DNA from: Paracoccaceae bacterium
GTDB lineage: Bacteria > Pseudomonadota > Alphaproteobacteria > Rhodobacterales > Rhodobacteraceae
DNA length: 57,349 nucleotides
Assembly (NCBI GenBank): GCA_016124615.1
Contig: WGNF01000017.1
Location: forward strand, 1 to 57,349
Direction of reading: 5' to 3'
The first letter of the stretch is position 1. Each line of letters begins with the position of its first letter. The notes beneath the pieces were generated by a model. It did no database searches. It was not told the DNA's origin and saw only the letters and a list, made by a program, of their open reading frames with translations. The translations under genes were made by a program, and so were the position numbers. Below are positions 44,772-52,030 of this stretch, piece after piece.

Positions 44772-45635
44772 ATGTTGCAGATGAAGCGCCTGAGCGCGGC
44801 CGTGTTCGGCCTGTTGCTGTCGATCCTGATGCCCTTGGGCGCAGGGGCCGCGACGGTGGCGCTTGATCTGACGTCACTGGGCAGCCTGACGCTGCCGGTG
44901 GGGCAAAGCCAGACCGTGACCCTTGGCGGCTCGACCACGACGGTGAACGGCGTCACCACGGTGACCAGCGGGCTGACGGTGACGATCACCGGGATGAGCA
45001 TCTCTGGCGGCAACGGCATCCAGAGCCGGACCGTGAACACACCCACCGGCCGACAGCAGCAGATCACCAACTTCAACCTGACCACGACCGGCGGGCGCAA
45101 CGGCGTGCAGCAGAACGTCTATGACAGCGCGCTGAACTTTTCCGCGACCGGGGCCGGGGTCACCAACACGCTGGAGGGAAAGTCGTTCTGGACCGGCAAG
45201 CAGAACGACTCGCCCACCATCGACCGGTCGGGCAACAGCACCGATTTCATCGAGATCATCCTGTCGCAAAGCGCGGCCTTGAGCGGGGCGACCTTCACCG
45301 ATGCCAACACGACGGGCAACGGCACGCCGAAAAGCCAGTTCGTCTGGGCGTCGGATACCAACAACGACGGCGCAATCGGCAATGGCGACGTGATCAGCAA
45401 CAGCGTGAACATCGCCGGGCTGAACGCGTCGGTGTTCAACACCGCGGCCAGCACCGCCTTTCTGTTCAGCGCGTCGGGCGCCAACAGCAGCTTTGCGCTG
45501 AACAGCCTGAGCCTGACCTACACGCCGCTGATCACCACATTGCCGCCAGGCATCGTGCCGCTGCCTGCGCCGGGCCTGTTGCTGATCGGGGCGCTGGGCG
45601 GGTTGGGCGTGGTCTCGCGCCGCCGCAGGGCCTGA
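44772..45635 (+). CDS. VPLPA-CTERM sorting-domain protein
   Basis: This 287-residue secreted protein has a signal peptide (about 1-28, ending GAGAA) and a Thr/Ser/Asn-rich body (about 29-255) with repeated TTVNGVTTVTS-like stretches. It ends in VPLPAPGLLLIGALGGLG followed by SRRRRA, the VPLPA-CTERM exosortase sorting signal found in Rhodobacterales: motif, hydrophobic helix, basic tail. GGGAG precedes the ATG. The body suggests a beta-rich, possibly exported adhesin or matrix protein. The exosortase must be encoded elsewhere. Confidence 0.85.
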   Translation: MLQMKRLSAAVFGLLLSILMPLGAGAATVALDLTSLGSLTLPVGQSQTVTLGGSTTTVNGVTTVTSGLTVTITGMSISGGNGIQSRTVNTPTGRQQQITNFNLTTTGGRNGVQQNVYDSALNFSATGAGVTNTLEGKSFWTGKQNDSPTIDRSGNSTDFIEIILSQSAALSGATFTDANTTGNGTPKSQFVWASDTNNDGAIGNGDVISNSVNIAGLNASVFNTAASTAFLFSASGANSSFALNSLSLTYTPLITTLPPGIVPLPAPGLLLIGALGGLGVVSRRRRA

Positions 45636-45710
45636 TGCGTCGAGACTAGCCACCCGGCCCGCCACGCGGCATAGTGAACCCGATTTGATCCAAGCTTTTC
45701 GGAGGACAGG

Positions 45711-46592
45711 ATGAACGGGGCTGGATATTTGGACAGTGGCACGGTGACGCTGGCGATTGCGGCGCTGGTGATCCTGACGGTCTATCTTGCGGTGCGGATC
45801 GTGCCGCAGTCGCAGAAGTACGTGGTGGAACGCTTTGGCCGCCTGCGCACGGTGCTGGGGCCGGGGATCAACTTCATCGTGCCCTATGTCGACCGGGTGG
45901 CGCACAAGGTCTCGATTCTCGAACGGCAATTGCCGACGGCGACGCAGGACGCGATTACTACCGACAACGTGCTGGTGAAGGTGGAAACCAGCGTGTTCTA
46001 TCGCATCACCGAACCGGAAAAGACCGTCTACCGCATCCGCGACGTCGATGCCGCGATCGCCACCACGGTGGCCGGGATCGTGCGGTCCGAGATCGGCAAG
46101 CTGGAGCTGGATCAGGTGCAGTCCAACCGGACCTCGCTGATCGCCCAGATCCGCGAGCATGTGCATGCGATGGTGGATGACTGGGGCATCGAGGTGACGC
46201 GGGCGGAGATTCTTGATGTGAACCTCGACGAGGCGACACGGGCAGCGATGTTGCAGCAGCTGAACGCCGAGCGGGCCCGCCGCGCGCAGGTGACCGAGGC
46301 CGAGGGCAAGAAACGCTCGGTCGAGCTGAATGCCGATGCCGAGCTTTACCAGGCCGAGCAGCGCGCCAAGGCGCGGCGGATTTCGGCGGATGCCGAGGCC
46401 TATGCCACCCAGGTGGTGGCGGTAGCGATCAAGGAAAACGGCATCGAGGCGGCGCAGTATCAGGTGGCGCTGAAGCAGGTCGAGGCGCTGACGGCCGTGG
46501 GCTCTGGCCCCGGCAAGCAGGTGGTGATCGTGCCGGCGCAGGCGGTGGAAGCCTTCGGCGATGCGTTCAAGATGCTGAAGGGAAAAGCTTGA
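45711..46592 (+). CDS. SPFH/band-7 membrane protein (QmcA/stomatin-like)
   Basis: This 293-residue protein has one N-terminal membrane helix (about 11-31) followed by a band-7/SPFH domain (QSQKYVVERFGRLRTVLGPGINFIVPYVDRV, TTDNVLVKVETSVFYRI, AATRAAMLQQLNAERARRAQV). A long coiled-coil rich in Ala/Glu/Arg/Gln follows and the end is hydrophobic. It is the QmcA/stomatin type that builds microdomains with NfeD partners; its stop overlaps the nfeD-like start (TGATG), a conserved pairing. Confidence 0.93.
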   Translation: MNGAGYLDSGTVTLAIAALVILTVYLAVRIVPQSQKYVVERFGRLRTVLGPGINFIVPYVDRVAHKVSILERQLPTATQDAITTDNVLVKVETSVFYRITEPEKTVYRIRDVDAAIATTVAGIVRSEIGKLELDQVQSNRTSLIAQIREHVHAMVDDWGIEVTRAEILDVNLDEATRAAMLQQLNAERARRAQVTEAEGKKRSVELNADAELYQAEQRAKARRISADAEAYATQVVAVAIKENGIEAAQYQVALKQVEALTAVGSGPGKQVVIVPAQAVEAFGDAFKMLKGKA

Positions 46593-46870
46593 TGGCATGG
46601 TGGTTGTGGGTCGTCGCGGGCTGCCTGATCGGCATGCTGGAGATCGTGGCACCCGCCTTCGTGTTTCTCGGTTTCGCCATCGGGGCGGTGCTGACCGGAT
46701 TGATCGAATGGCTGGGCGTGCCGCCGTCGGGGTGGATGGGCTCTTCCTGGCCGCACCACATTCTGGTCTTCGCTGTGCTGTCGCTGGCAGCGTGGCTGGC
46801 GCTGGTCGCCATCTTCGGGCTGAAGCGTGGGCAGGTGAAGGTGTGGGATCGTGACATCAACGACAACTGA
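46592..46870 (+). CDS. NfeD-family membrane protein (YbbJ-like)
   Basis: This 92-residue small protein has membrane helices at about 2-20, 24-42 and 58-78 and a short soluble tail. It matches short NfeD/YbbJ proteins encoded with stomatins. Its start overlaps the SPFH stop, and the downstream GST gene's GTG starts within its last 20 bases. It probably stabilises or partners the SPFH protein at the membrane. Confidence 0.85.
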   Translation: MAWWLWVVAGCLIGMLEIVAPAFVFLGFAIGAVLTGLIEWLGVPPSGWMGSSWPHHILVFAVLSLAAWLALVAIFGLKRGQVKVWDRDINDN

Positions 46871-47504
46871 GCCGCGCTATCGGCTGTGGCAGAACCCCGG
46901 CTGGGGATCGGCCATCGTCGAGGCGCAACTGGCGGCCTACGGGTTGCCCTATGATCTGGTGACGGCGGGCGACATCTATCACGATGCGGCGGCACGGGCC
47001 GCGCTGATGCGGGTGAACCCATCGGCACAGGTGCCGACGCTGGAACTGCCCTCGGGCGAGGCGATGGGCGAAAGCGCGGCGATGACGCTGTATCTGGCCG
47101 AGGTGACCGGGCGCGACGATCTGGTGCCCGCGCCGGGCGATGCGCCGCGGCCGGCGTTCTTGCGCTGGCTGGTGTTCATGGTCTCGTCGATCTACCCCGC
47201 CGGGCATTTTGCCGATGCCGCCGAACGGCTGGTGCCAGAGGCCGAAGTGGCAGGCTATCGGGCGAAGGTGGTGGCCGAGCGTGGCCAGCTGTGGCGGATG
47301 CTGGCGGAAGAGGCGGCACGGCGCGGCGGGCCCTGGGTGCTGGGTGACCGCTTCACCGCGCTGGACATCTACGTGGCGGTGATGACGCGCTGGCAGCCGG
47401 GGCGGGCGTGGTTTGCGGCGGAATTGCCCGCGCTGGTGCGCATCGCCGAGGCGGTGGCGGCGCGGCCCGAGTTGCGCGCGGTCTTTGACCGCAACGCAAG
47501 GTGA
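46851..47504 (+). CDS. Glutathione S-transferase family protein
   Basis: This 217-residue protein has an N-terminal thioredoxin-like domain with WQNPGWGSAIVEAQLAAYGL, NPSAQVPTLEL (the cis-proline in QVP) and MGESAAMTLYLAE, then an all-helical C-terminal domain ending in TALDIYVAVMTRW and ELRAVFDRN. It is a typical bacterial GST. The start is GTG at 46851, overlapping the nfeD-like gene by 20 bases. The NUDIX gene starts at its stop (GTGA). Its substrate is unknown. Confidence 0.88.
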   Translation: MTSTTTEPRYRLWQNPGWGSAIVEAQLAAYGLPYDLVTAGDIYHDAAARAALMRVNPSAQVPTLELPSGEAMGESAAMTLYLAEVTGRDDLVPAPGDAPRPAFLRWLVFMVSSIYPAGHFADAAERLVPEAEVAGYRAKVVAERGQLWRMLAEEAARRGGPWVLGDRFTALDIYVAVMTRWQPGRAWFAAELPALVRIAEAVAARPELRAVFDRNAR

Positions 47505-47935
47505 CCGATTTCACCGGGGCCAAGGTGGCGTTGATCCACCGGGCCGAGGTGCTGGTGATCCTTCGCGACGATCTGCCGGGGCTGCCCTGGGCCGGTTACT
47601 GGGATCTGCCGGGTGGCGGGCGCGAGGGTGACGAGACGCCGGAAACCTGCGTGCTGCGCGAGGTCGAGGAAGAAATCGGCCTGCGGCTGGCGCCGGGGCG
47701 GTTGATCTGGCGGTCCGATCACCCCTCGACCACGCGGCCGGGCGCGGTGGGGGTGTTCTTTGCGGCCGATCTTTCGCCGGAAGACATTGCCGCCGTGCGC
47801 TTTGGCAACGAGGGGCAGGGCTGGCGGATGATGCCGCTGGCAGAGTTCCTGGCGCATCCAAAGGCGGTGCCGTTCCTGCAGGATCGGCTGCGCGGCTACC
47901 TCAGTCGTTCAGGAAGCCGATGGATTCTCCCTTGA
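47501..47935 (+). CDS. NUDIX hydrolase
   Basis: This 144-residue NUDIX protein has a complete NUDIX box from Gly39 to Leu61: GGREGDETPETCVLREVEEE with the metal-binding REVEEE. The start GTG overlaps the GST stop by four bases. The 3' end overlaps the convergent membrane protein gene (47901-48617) by 35 bases. It may clean nucleotide or nucleoside diphosphate derivatives; the exact substrate is not predictable. Confidence 0.85.
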   Translation: MTDFTGAKVALIHRAEVLVILRDDLPGLPWAGYWDLPGGGREGDETPETCVLREVEEEIGLRLAPGRLIWRSDHPSTTRPGAVGVFFAADLSPEDIAAVRFGNEGQGWRMMPLAEFLAHPKAVPFLQDRLRGYLSRSGSRWILP

Positions 47936-48617
47936 CGAGCCAGGAGAGGCCGAAGGCCCAGACGCCGATCGCCTCGAGGATGAACATCGCGCTCCAGCTT
48001 CGGAAGACGGCGGTGGAGGCGGGCAGCGCGAGTTCGATCAGCTTCATGGCCAGCACGGCGAGGATCACGCCGACCAGAACCCAGCCGCAACTGCGGTAAA
48101 CGCGGTTGCGATTGATCTTGGCGCGGGTGGCGGCGCGGGTCGTGCCGGTGCGGGTGAACAGGAAAAGGCAGAAGGTGGCGAGCATCGCGAAGAAGAGGGC
48201 GGCACAGGTGAAGTGCAGCACCGAGGTTGGGCCGGGGCCGATCAGGCGCTGCATCGCCGTCAGGCCGCCCGTCGGTTCGGGCAGCGCCGGCGCTGTCGGC
48301 ATCAGCGCGAGGCCGATGGCGGCGGCCCCGGCGATGCGGCTGATCCAGGTGTCCGACAGGAACTCGTCCGGCGCGCGGTCGTAGCCGCGGTAGCTGACAA
48401 GGAACACGCCGGTGGCGCACATGGCGCCGACGAAGACGTCTTTCATCGCGGTGTAGTAGGTGTCGGAGATCGAGGCGGCGACGTGGTGATCGAAGCCCGC
48501 GCCGCCAAGGATCAGCGCCACCGGCAACAGCGCCCCGATCCAGCCGAGCGCCTGCCGCACCGCCTTGAACGACAGCACGAGATCGTTGGTGGCTTCCTGC
48601 GATTTTCCCTTGGGCAT
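47901..48617 (-). CDS. Multi-pass membrane protein, unrecognised
   Basis: This 238-residue protein has about six hydrophobic segments (near 25-40, 60-76, 94-110, 132-154, 173-195 and 208-231) and little soluble sequence. Notable stretches are DHHVAASISDTYYTAMKDVFVGAM and SVLHFTCAALFFAML. I do not recognise a family. Its 3' end overlaps the NUDIX gene on the other strand by 35 bases. Function unknown; a role in transport or signalling cannot be assigned. Confidence 0.65.
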   Translation of the reverse strand: MPKGKSQEATNDLVLSFKAVRQALGWIGALLPVALILGGAGFDHHVAASISDTYYTAMKDVFVGAMCATGVFLVSYRGYDRAPDEFLSDTWISRIAGAAAIGLALMPTAPALPEPTGGLTAMQRLIGPGPTSVLHFTCAALFFAMLATFCLFLFTRTGTTRAATRAKINRNRVYRSCGWVLVGVILAVLAMKLIELALPASTAVFRSWSAMFILEAIGVWAFGLSWLVKGESIGFLND

Positions 48618-48664
48618 TGCGTGGTCCTCTCGGACGGGAAGGGTACCACACGTTCCGGTTGCTG

Positions 48665-49027
48665 TCAGGCGGCGCGGGCGTCGTAATCCAGCCGTGCGGC
48701 GTGAACGCTGGGCTGATGGTCCAGCGCCCAGTCGCGCAGCGGGATCAACCGTTCGATCAGCGAGGCGCCGAGCGGAGTCAGCGTGTATTTCACCCGCGGC
48801 GGCGATAACGGCAGCACCTCGCGCGCCACCAGCCCGTCGCGTTCAAGGTGGCGCAACGTCACCGCCAGCATCCGCTGCGAGATGGTGCCAATCACCCGGC
48901 GCAGCGCGTTGAAGTGGCAGGGACCGTTGGCCAGTTCGAACATGACAAGCAGGCTCCACGCGTCACCGATCCGGTCGAGCACGTCGCGGATCGGGCAGGT
49001 CTGGTTCGGGGCGGGGCTGTTGGTCAT
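48665..49027 (-). CDS. HxlR-family transcriptional regulator
   Basis: This 120-residue winged-helix regulator of the HxlR/DUF24 type has the N-terminal Cys11 in QTCPIRDVLDRIGDAWSLLVMF, FNALRRVIGTISQRMLAVTLRHLERDGLVAR and VKYTLTPLGASL. These sense reactive electrophiles or redox stress through the conserved cysteine. It is divergent from the NAD(P)-binding protein at 49134, with repeated GTAACCAT motifs in the shared region. Confidence 0.9.
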   Translation of the reverse strand: MTNSPAPNQTCPIRDVLDRIGDAWSLLVMFELANGPCHFNALRRVIGTISQRMLAVTLRHLERDGLVAREVLPLSPPRVKYTLTPLGASLIERLIPLRDWALDHQPSVHAARLDYDARAA

Positions 49028-49098
49028 GGCGGTTCCTTGGGCGTAACCATGTGACGGGGGCGTGCGTCTTTCGCAGGCAGTTCAATCTGGCTATCTGA

Positions 49099-49111
49099 TT
49101 ACCTATCGTAA
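49099..49111. promoter_or_regulatory. Candidate HxlR operator
   Basis: TTAC-N5-GTAA is a perfect inverted repeat, similar in type to the TACT-N7-AGTA sites of HxlR/YodB regulators. The octamer GTAACCAT occurs at 49043-49050 and 49108-49115. It lies 23 bases before the NAD(P)-binding gene and within the shared promoter region. Confidence 0.45.
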
Positions 49112-49133
49112 CCATATGGCTTGGGAGAGCAAG

Positions 49134-49766
49134 ATGAAGATCCTACTGACAGGGGCGAGCGGCATGATCGGCTCGCGGATTCTGGCCGAGGCGGTGGCGC
49201 GCGGGCATTCGGTGACCGCAGTGGCGCGCAATGCGGGCCGGATCGCGGCAGGGCCTGGTGTTACCGTGGTCGAAGCCGACGCCAATGACGCGGCGGAGCT
49301 GATCCCGCTGGCTCAAGAAGCGGACGCTTACGTTTCGGCGCTGTCGTCACGCTCTGGCGGCGACCCGAAGGCCGAAACGCTGGCTTGGGGACAGGCAGCG
49401 ATCGCGGCGGCGCGGGCGTCGGGCGTGCGGTTCGTGCTGGTGGGTGGCGCGGGAACGACCCTGCTGCCGGATGGCACGCCGGTGTTGAGCGTCGTGCCCG
49501 AGATGTACCGGGCCGAGGCCGCGGCGATGGTGGACATGCGCGACCTGCTGCAAGAGAGCGGCATCGACTGGACGTTCTTCGCGCCCGCCGGGACGATTGC
49601 GCCGGGGGTCCGGACGGGGAACTTCCGGGTGCAGGCGGACTATCTGGTGCAGAACGCCAAGGGCGAAAGCACCATCAGCGCCGAAGACTATGCCGTGGCG
49701 ATGGTCAACGAACTGGAAGCACCGGCCTTCAAGGGCAAGGTGATGACGATCGGCTATACCGCCTAG
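49134..49766 (+). CDS. NAD(P)H-binding epimerase-like protein
   Basis: This 210-residue atypical SDR (NAD(P)-binding) begins KILLTGASGMIGSRILAEA with GASGMIG as cofactor motif and has ADAYVSALSS and GVRFVLVGGAGT, typical of the YwnB/NmrA-like group. ATGs upstream lack a good ribosome site; the chosen ATG at 49134 has GGGAGAG upstream. Divergent from the HxlR regulator, which probably controls it. Its stop overlaps the pyrF stop on the other strand within CTAG. Confidence 0.83.
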   Translation: MKILLTGASGMIGSRILAEAVARGHSVTAVARNAGRIAAGPGVTVVEADANDAAELIPLAQEADAYVSALSSRSGGDPKAETLAWGQAAIAAARASGVRFVLVGGAGTTLLPDGTPVLSVVPEMYRAEAAAMVDMRDLLQESGIDWTFFAPAGTIAPGVRTGNFRVQADYLVQNAKGESTISAEDYAVAMVNELEAPAFKGKVMTIGYTA

Positions 49767-50485
49767 CGGTTCGGGCGGCGGGCCTGCGGCGAGCGAAGCT
49801 CGGCCACGATCGCCGCGGCTGCGGCGCGGGGGTCGGCCGCCTGCCAGATCGGGCGGCCGACCACGATGTGGTCGGCGCCGTCGGCGATGGCCTGCGCCGG
49901 GGTGGCGACGCGTTTCTGGTCGCCAAGCGCCGCCCCCGCCGGGCGGACGCCGGGGGTGACGATCAGGCGGCCCTCCGCGCCGGGCAGGGCGCGGATCGCG
50001 GCGGCTTCCTGCGGCGAGGTGATGACGCCGTGGGCGCCCGCCTCGAAGGCGCGGGCGGCACGTTCCAGCGCGATCTCGGCGATGTCACCGGGGCGGATCA
50101 GGTTGGCGTCCAGATCGGCGCGGTCAAGCGAGGTCAGCACCGTGACGGCAAGGATTTGCAGCCCCGATCCGGCCGCGCCTTCGCTTGCCGCGCGCACCAC
50201 CTGCGGATCGCCGTGCACGGTGAGGAAATCCAGATCGTATTGCGCCAGCCCGCGCACCGCCGCCTCGATCGTGGCGCCGATGTCGAACAGCTTCATGTCG
50301 AGGAAGATGCGTTTGCCGTGGTCGCGCTTCAGCTCGTTGGCCAGCGCCAGCCCGCCGCCGGTCAGCATCCCGAGGCCGATCTTGTAGAAGCTGACGGCAT
50401 CGCCCAGCCGGGCGGCAAGGTCGAGGCCGTCAAGGATGTTCGGCACGTCGAGGGCGACGATCAGGCGGTCATCGGCGGGGGTCAT
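49763..50485 (-). CDS. pyrF: Orotidine-5'-phosphate decarboxylase PyrF
   Basis: PyrF makes UMP, the last step of pyrimidine synthesis. The 240-residue TIM-barrel enzyme has IVALDVPNILDGLDLAARLG, FYKIGLGML, IFLDMKLFDIGATIEAA (catalytic Asp-Lys pair of DMKLFDI), VTVHGD-type FLTVHGDPQVV and VTPGVRP. Length and motifs are normal. It is convergent with the NAD(P)-binding gene, sharing stop bases. Confidence 0.95.
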   Translation of the reverse strand: MTPADDRLIVALDVPNILDGLDLAARLGDAVSFYKIGLGMLTGGGLALANELKRDHGKRIFLDMKLFDIGATIEAAVRGLAQYDLDFLTVHGDPQVVRAASEGAAGSGLQILAVTVLTSLDRADLDANLIRPGDIAEIALERAARAFEAGAHGVITSPQEAAAIRALPGAEGRLIVTPGVRPAGAALGDQKRVATPAQAIADGADHIVVGRPIWQAADPRAAAAAIVAELRSPQARRPNR

Positions 50486-50616
50486 GGCGGCTGCTCCTGA
50501 AGTTTTCCGCTCTTAACGGCCGGGCGGGCGCGGGGCAAGCGGCGCAGTTGACTTGGGCGGGCGGCAGGCGGACGATGCGGCCGAACGCCCGGGGATACTG
50601 GCGAACGGGGGCAACG

Positions 50617-51384
50617 ATGCAGATCACGATCACCTATGACCGCGACGACGAGGGGCCGCGATCCGGCCCGATCACCGTGGGCTGGCTCAGGACGACCGAC
50701 AAGGCCGCCATCGTCTATGACCCGCCAGAGCGGGTGAGTTTCCGGCAGACCAACCGGACCCATGCCAAATCGGCCGCGCGCTGCCCGGCGGTGATCCAGC
50801 TGGAAAGCCGCTATTTCATGATCAAGTGCCCGTTCGACCTGCACATCGGTTTCGATCGGGACGCCAAGGGCAAGGCGGTGCTGATCAACCGCGCGGGGGC
50901 GGCCAGCGCGGTGCGGTCGGCCAAGCTGAACGAGGTGCTGACGCTGGTGAACGAGGCGGAATGGCGCTACCCCGACCGCCCGACGGTGCAGCTGCAACTG
51001 CCCTATGTCTTCATCGCCGATGAGCCGGTCTGGATCACCCAGCTGGACGCTTTCGCGCATTACCGCCGCCAGCCGCTGCCGGGCACGATCTTTGGCGGGC
51101 GGTTCCCGGTCAGCCTGTGGCCGCGCCCGCTGATGTGGGCGTTCGAGTGGCACGAGACCGAGAAGGACATCATCCTGAAGCGGGGCGATCCGCTGTTCTA
51201 CGTGCAGTTCGAGGGTTTCGGGCCGGACCGTCCGATTCAGGTGGTGGAAGCGGAGCGGACGCCGGAACTGACCAGCTACATGGAGATGATCTCGGGTGCC
51301 GTGGGCTATGTGAACCAGACCTTTGGCCTCTTCAAGGCGGCCGAGGCGGCGCGGCCGGCAAAGCTGCTGAAGCCGAAAGGGTAG
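50617..51384 (+). CDS. Hypothetical protein, function unknown
   Basis: This 255-residue protein has no membrane segments or signal peptide and appears soluble. Tryptophan- and proline-rich patches (PVWITQLDAFAHYRR, FPVSLWPRPLMWAFEWHETEKD, ILKRGDPLFYVQFEG) suggest a beta-rich enzyme-like or scaffold fold. I do not recognise a family. GGGGGC precedes the ATG at 50617. The deaminase gene follows after six bases, so the two are probably co-transcribed. Confidence 0.7.
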   Translation: MQITITYDRDDEGPRSGPITVGWLRTTDKAAIVYDPPERVSFRQTNRTHAKSAARCPAVIQLESRYFMIKCPFDLHIGFDRDAKGKAVLINRAGAASAVRSAKLNEVLTLVNEAEWRYPDRPTVQLQLPYVFIADEPVWITQLDAFAHYRRQPLPGTIFGGRFPVSLWPRPLMWAFEWHETEKDIILKRGDPLFYVQFEGFGPDRPIQVVEAERTPELTSYMEMISGAVGYVNQTFGLFKAAEAARPAKLLKPKG

Positions 51385-51390
51385 AGCGCA

Positions 51391-51858
51391 ATGGGCGACG
51401 AAGAGTACCTGCGGCAGACGGTGGGCCTTGCCCGCGCATCGCGAGCGGCCGGGAACCATCCGTTCGGCGCGCTGCTGGTGGGGCCGCAGGGCGAGGTGCT
51501 GCTGACCTCTGGCAACACATACGGCACGGATCGCGGCGTGGGTCATGCCGAAACCAACGTGGCGCAGGCGGCAGCGCGCGCCTATGCGCCGGAGTTCCTT
51601 GCGCGCTGCACACTTTACACCTCGGTCGAGCCCTGCTGCATGTGCGCGGGGGCCGCCTATTGGGCCGGGATCGGCGCGGTCGTCTATGGGCTGACCGAAA
51701 AGCGGCTGGCCGAGATGACCGGGGACAACCCCGAGAACCTGACGCTGGATCTGAGCTGCCATCAGGTCTTCGCGGCCGGGCGGCGGCCGGTCGCGGTGCG
51801 CGGCCCGTTTCCGGCGCTGGAAGCCGAGATCGCCGCGGATCATCTCGACTTCTGGTAA
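51391..51858 (+). CDS. Nucleoside/guanine deaminase family protein
   Basis: This 155-residue zinc hydrolase of the cytidine deaminase-like fold has the zinc and catalytic motif HAE at 52-54 (His52, Glu54) and PCCMC with Cys82 and Cys85. NHPFGALLV precedes them, and a C-terminal stretch SCHQVFAAGRRPVAVRGPF is typical of guanine deaminase/nucleoside deaminase proteins. The substrate could be guanine or another base. It follows the unknown gene at 50617 after six bases. Confidence 0.87.
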   Translation: MGDEEYLRQTVGLARASRAAGNHPFGALLVGPQGEVLLTSGNTYGTDRGVGHAETNVAQAAARAYAPEFLARCTLYTSVEPCCMCAGAAYWAGIGAVVYGLTEKRLAEMTGDNPENLTLDLSCHQVFAAGRRPVAVRGPFPALEAEIAADHLDFW

Positions 51859-51921
51859 CGTCCTTCCGGTCGCGCCCCAGCCAAGGCGCCGGGCCGGTGT
51901 GATATTTTCGCATCGGCCGAT

Positions 51922-51950
51922 CTTGCGGCCCCCCTGGCCGGTTCCCACAT
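51922..51950 (+). promoter_or_regulatory. Possible heat-shock (RpoH) promoter of clpB
   Basis: CTTG (51922-51925) followed after 18 bases by CCCACAT (51944-51950) resembles an alphaproteobacterial RpoH promoter, about 80 bases before the clpB ATG. The -10 match is partial. Confidence 0.35.
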
Positions 51951-52030
51951 GCCATTCGAGGCCTGCAAGAGGGGTGCGCCGCCAAGCCGGGCGCCCCGAG
52001 GGACAGGTGCCAGAAAAGGAGAATTGACCG

